In this document: positions 40,501-41,789 of the stretch, piece after piece
Position numbering within the stretch: position 1 is the first letter of the stretch
Layout: every line of letters begins with the position of its first letter
Virus record (IMG/VR): IMGVR_UViG_3300046003_004947
Location: 1-41,789 of that record
Strand: one strand, 5' to 3'
DNA from: a virus
Length of the DNA stretch: 41,789 nucleotides
Position numbers and translations under genes: made by a program
The notes under the pieces: model-generated
What the model was told of the DNA's origin: nothing
What the model saw: only the letters and a program-made list of their open reading frames with translations
Databases searched by the model: none

Positions 40501-41789
40501 TAATACCACCATTTTTGGCAAACATTCCGATATGCGCATAATAACTAAACACCGAAACAAGTTCGCCGCGGCCACCGTTAATCATCCATGCACCAATGCC
40601 GTCTGATATTACCTGTGTAAAATCGTTGGAAACTATTGACTTGTTTCCTCCGTTGTGTAATGATCCGTCAACTTTTTGGCCTACAGCGCCTGTACCAAAT
40701 GTTGTAACGTTCTGAATATAACAACTTCTAGAAGTAATCCATACTCTAGTATCTGCAGGACCCCATCCAGGATCAAGGCTGACAAATGCACCACCTGTTG
40801 GAATCTGATACGTTTCTCCTTCTACCGGTGCTGGCAGCGTGCCTTCTAGACCTCTCAAAGTCATGTTCCTTATGCCTGTACTATCTCTAACATAGAACAT
40901 GTCTTCTAATTCGCTACCTATAATTGCATTAGCATATCGTCGACCTGCTAGTACTGATTTATAATTACCTGGATATTGTAGATCGTATTGCATTGCATTG
41001 ATAAAATTATCAATGTAGTTGTCTAAAAGTTCAGTATCTATAACAGTATCGGGGTAGATTACTGCTAGGTAAGTTTGAAATTCTGCTTTAACAAACTCTC
41101 TATTAATTTCTAATAAATCAACAGTGCTGAGTCTTTGTGCATTAGTAGTTAATGTATTATCGCCGGTAATTGCCGGTAATGCTCCACTGTCATCAACTAG
41201 GTAACTAATCGTGGTTAGTATATTCCCCCACAAGGCATTCACGACTCCCGGTAATCCAGCAGGCGAACTTTGTTCTCCAAAACTTTGTGTAATGGTATTT
41301 CCCGGCGTAGGCACAACAATATTTTTTTGTACAATAGCTGATAATATAGTTCCAACATGTACTAGAGTTAGATATATATCGTCGTTCGCAGCCGCCAGCA
41401 CTGAGTCTGCCGCTTTGGCTCTAATAGTAACTGATCTTAATTCTTCACCTACTATTGCTGTGCGGGCTGGAACAATTAAAGGCAATACTTCGTCGTACAA
41501 CCCAGTGGACACTAAAATTGAAGTAAATCCGCTGTAGCCATCATCTACTTGTGATAATGCAAATGCCACAGTACGCCAAGGTTTAAAATAATTTATACCT
41601 CTATCTGGATCTGTAAGATCATCTACTCCGTTTTGTCTAACATAATAGGCTCGCGGGTTATTCCCCCAGGTAGTATATCCTATATCTCCTAGATTGTTCT
41701 CAACCACCAGCAATTGATCTTTAGTACCAATTGCTATTGGTGCTGGACCTATGGTACTACCATCTCCTAGGGTAAATGTAGTGCTGCCC
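37544..41789 (-). CDS. Giant tail fibre/structural protein, paralogue of the 2663-aa protein, 5' end outside the window
   Basis: The frame is open to the right edge, giving at least 1414 residues; the visible N-terminal sequence (GSTTFTLGDGSTIGPAPIAI) is internal. It parallels the neighbour over the beta-helix and later regions: TWGNNPRAYYVRQNG near the start, YIQNVTTFGTGAVGQKVDGS, IVSNDFTQVISDGIGAWM, GELVSVFSYYAHIGMFA, a propeller-like region with repeated YSSNG/YSTNG-x-x-W and AYG-x-x-x-FVAV, then GGRVFYTSTDQSGNFRAGEQ and TQRAVRSYL near the end. Probably a partner or duplicated fibre component. The N-terminal part, and whether it carries the seven CBM-like modules, cannot be seen. Confidence 0.82.
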   Translation of the reverse strand, partial: GSTTFTLGDGSTIGPAPIAIGTKDQLLVVENNLGDIGYTTWGNNPRAYYVRQNGVDDLTDPDRGINYFKPWRTVAFALSQVDDGYSGFTSILVSTGLYDEVLPLIVPARTAIVGEELRSVTIRAKAADSVLAAANDDIYLTLVHVGTILSAIVQKNIVVPTPGNTITQSFGEQSSPAGLPGVVNALWGNILTTISYLVDDSGALPAITGDNTLTTNAQRLSTVDLLEINREFVKAEFQTYLAVIYPDTVIDTELLDNYIDNFINAMQYDLQYPGNYKSVLAGRRYANAIIGSELEDMFYVRDSTGIRNMTLRGLEGTLPAPVEGETYQIPTGGAFVSLDPGWGPADTRVWITSRSCYIQNVTTFGTGAVGQKVDGSLHNGGNKSIVSNDFTQVISDGIGAWMINGGRGELVSVFSYYAHIGMFAKNGGIIRATNGNSSYGNFGAVADGIDSSETVRYGIVNTQLTDAVIDSAFAGEINDYILGLEFSHCGENYTTAAYSFQSSGSGAVAVQEEFRDNAMFEMQVLSPGSGFEVRGNQAITGNTTSITLATAESATAEEIIGKRIIIISGEGTGQYGYVQAYNPSIKLCTVYRESDDQPGWDHINPGTPSRDTMTTGTRYRIEPRPIFSEPPYTAEVITLATANSWAAAVYGETSEVFTSVTGGAGTGTVVEVTPANAVFTVTKTGRTYSATITSGGAGYAVGDNIVIDGADIGGISNEHDLTITVIDISDDSTNSVMAFTISDTTPIAASGKFVIVPNTGHFGRYSSNGETWTSFDLPTDGNWRCLTAGDNKFVAIANGSSNAAYSSNGVDWTASSGLSSRNWNSVAYGKPPGVSTGVFVAVAGNLNSAAYSTNGTTWTASSMPVFGDSTLNEWVDITFGYGLFVAIANSGNIAAVGTWNGTTLTWQGTIMDVVADSSAKDWISVAYGNRRFVAISSTGDAAYSFNGLEWTADIMPSQDGSTTHNWQQIRYGQGVFFAVGNTGGRTVGADPTVGPTTYAATSYDGIVWTERTMPSSQNWGVIAFGNPDITLGDSTISNNKPTWIAAPTDATTDLARIYTGARILGRCSVEGIGISRIKIWEPGSGYTSDPTVSIIDPNKIAEPIFRPRLGDGALTQPTFTSTGSAYKTSTTTVTVTGDGFADVTPTGRYITIDDLTVMPGPGAQFYIGGKPTIYVAVLTGIDETIQPNGLIRSTFQLSPRPSLTDIIEHGMEVLIREQYSQVRITGHDFLDIGTGGFVETNYPVLYQDYDYTPFPDQEVKNLNGGRVFYTSTDQSGNFRAGEQFAVEQSTGIITISADFFDLSGLTELRLAGINVGSTAVIREFSKDPLFLQNSNNVIPTQRAVRSYLQSRLNIGGEDLLTPSIIAGTVKVGPGEISNTAGLTIYVNVLADFSGVASGISHGYLAQTMFFRSFE

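Noticed and set aside
1-41789. tRNA genes, integrase, transposase or origin of replication
   Set aside because: I found no cloverleaf, no recombinase-like protein and no iteron-like repeat; gaps between genes are almost all under 90 bp.

Overview
The window is part of the late (virion) region of a T4-like myovirus with an AT-rich genome. The evidence is a set of recognisable T4-type tail and neck proteins (tail tube gp19, tail sheath gp18, neck proteins gp13 and gp14, sheath stabiliser gp15), a T4 gp1-type dNMP kinase, and many copies of the T4-type late promoter octamer (TATAAATA and close variants). The protein versions (MPRLSLYRPEKG start of gp14, oversized gp18 and gp15, huge CBM-like/beta-helix fibre proteins, small Nudix-like and HNH neighbours) resemble marine T4-like phages of the cyanophage/pelagiphage type. 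No photosynthesis gene, tRNA, rRNA, CRISPR array, integrase or insertion sequence is visible, so the host cannot be named from this window.

Layout. (1) 1-4.3 kb: start of an unidentified minus-strand gene at the left edge, a terminator, gp19 and an enlarged gp18, all minus strand. (2) 4.3-9.9 kb: a small HNH-like zinc protein, dNMP kinase, then gp13 (minus) head-to-head with gp14-gp15 (plus), followed by a Nudix-like protein and a small coiled-coil protein. (3) 10.0-12.0 kb: a complete phage groES-groEL operon with its own perfect late promoter and a strong bidirectional terminator. (4) 12.0-24.9 kb: an unusual accessory island. It holds four flavin-dependent (tryptophan-type) halogenase-like proteins, eight 2-oxoglutarate/Fe(II)-oxygenase-like proteins from several subfamilies and two members of an unrecognised family, with a tail-assembly-chaperone-like gene at its left edge. 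The genes are packed with 4-nt ATGA overlaps or sit as head-to-head halogenase/oxygenase pairs around late promoters. (5) 24.9-41.8 kb: a minus-strand adhesin block: three tandem glycine-rich paralogues, an S74-type self-processing fibre protein, a small beta-rich virion protein, a 2663-residue fibre protein with seven carbohydrate-binding-like modules, and a paralogous giant protein that runs off the right edge.

How it fits together. All modules carry T4-type late promoters, so the halogenase/oxygenase island is probably expressed while virions are being assembled. GroES/GroEL would support folding of abundant virion proteins. The island lies between chaperonins and adhesins, which suggests (inference only) that its products modify virion proteins, host surface molecules or a late metabolite. 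A repeated architecture puts the late-promoter octamer exactly five bases before ATG at five genes, predicting leaderless late mRNAs. The densest unexplained biology is the 12.5-24.9 kb island.
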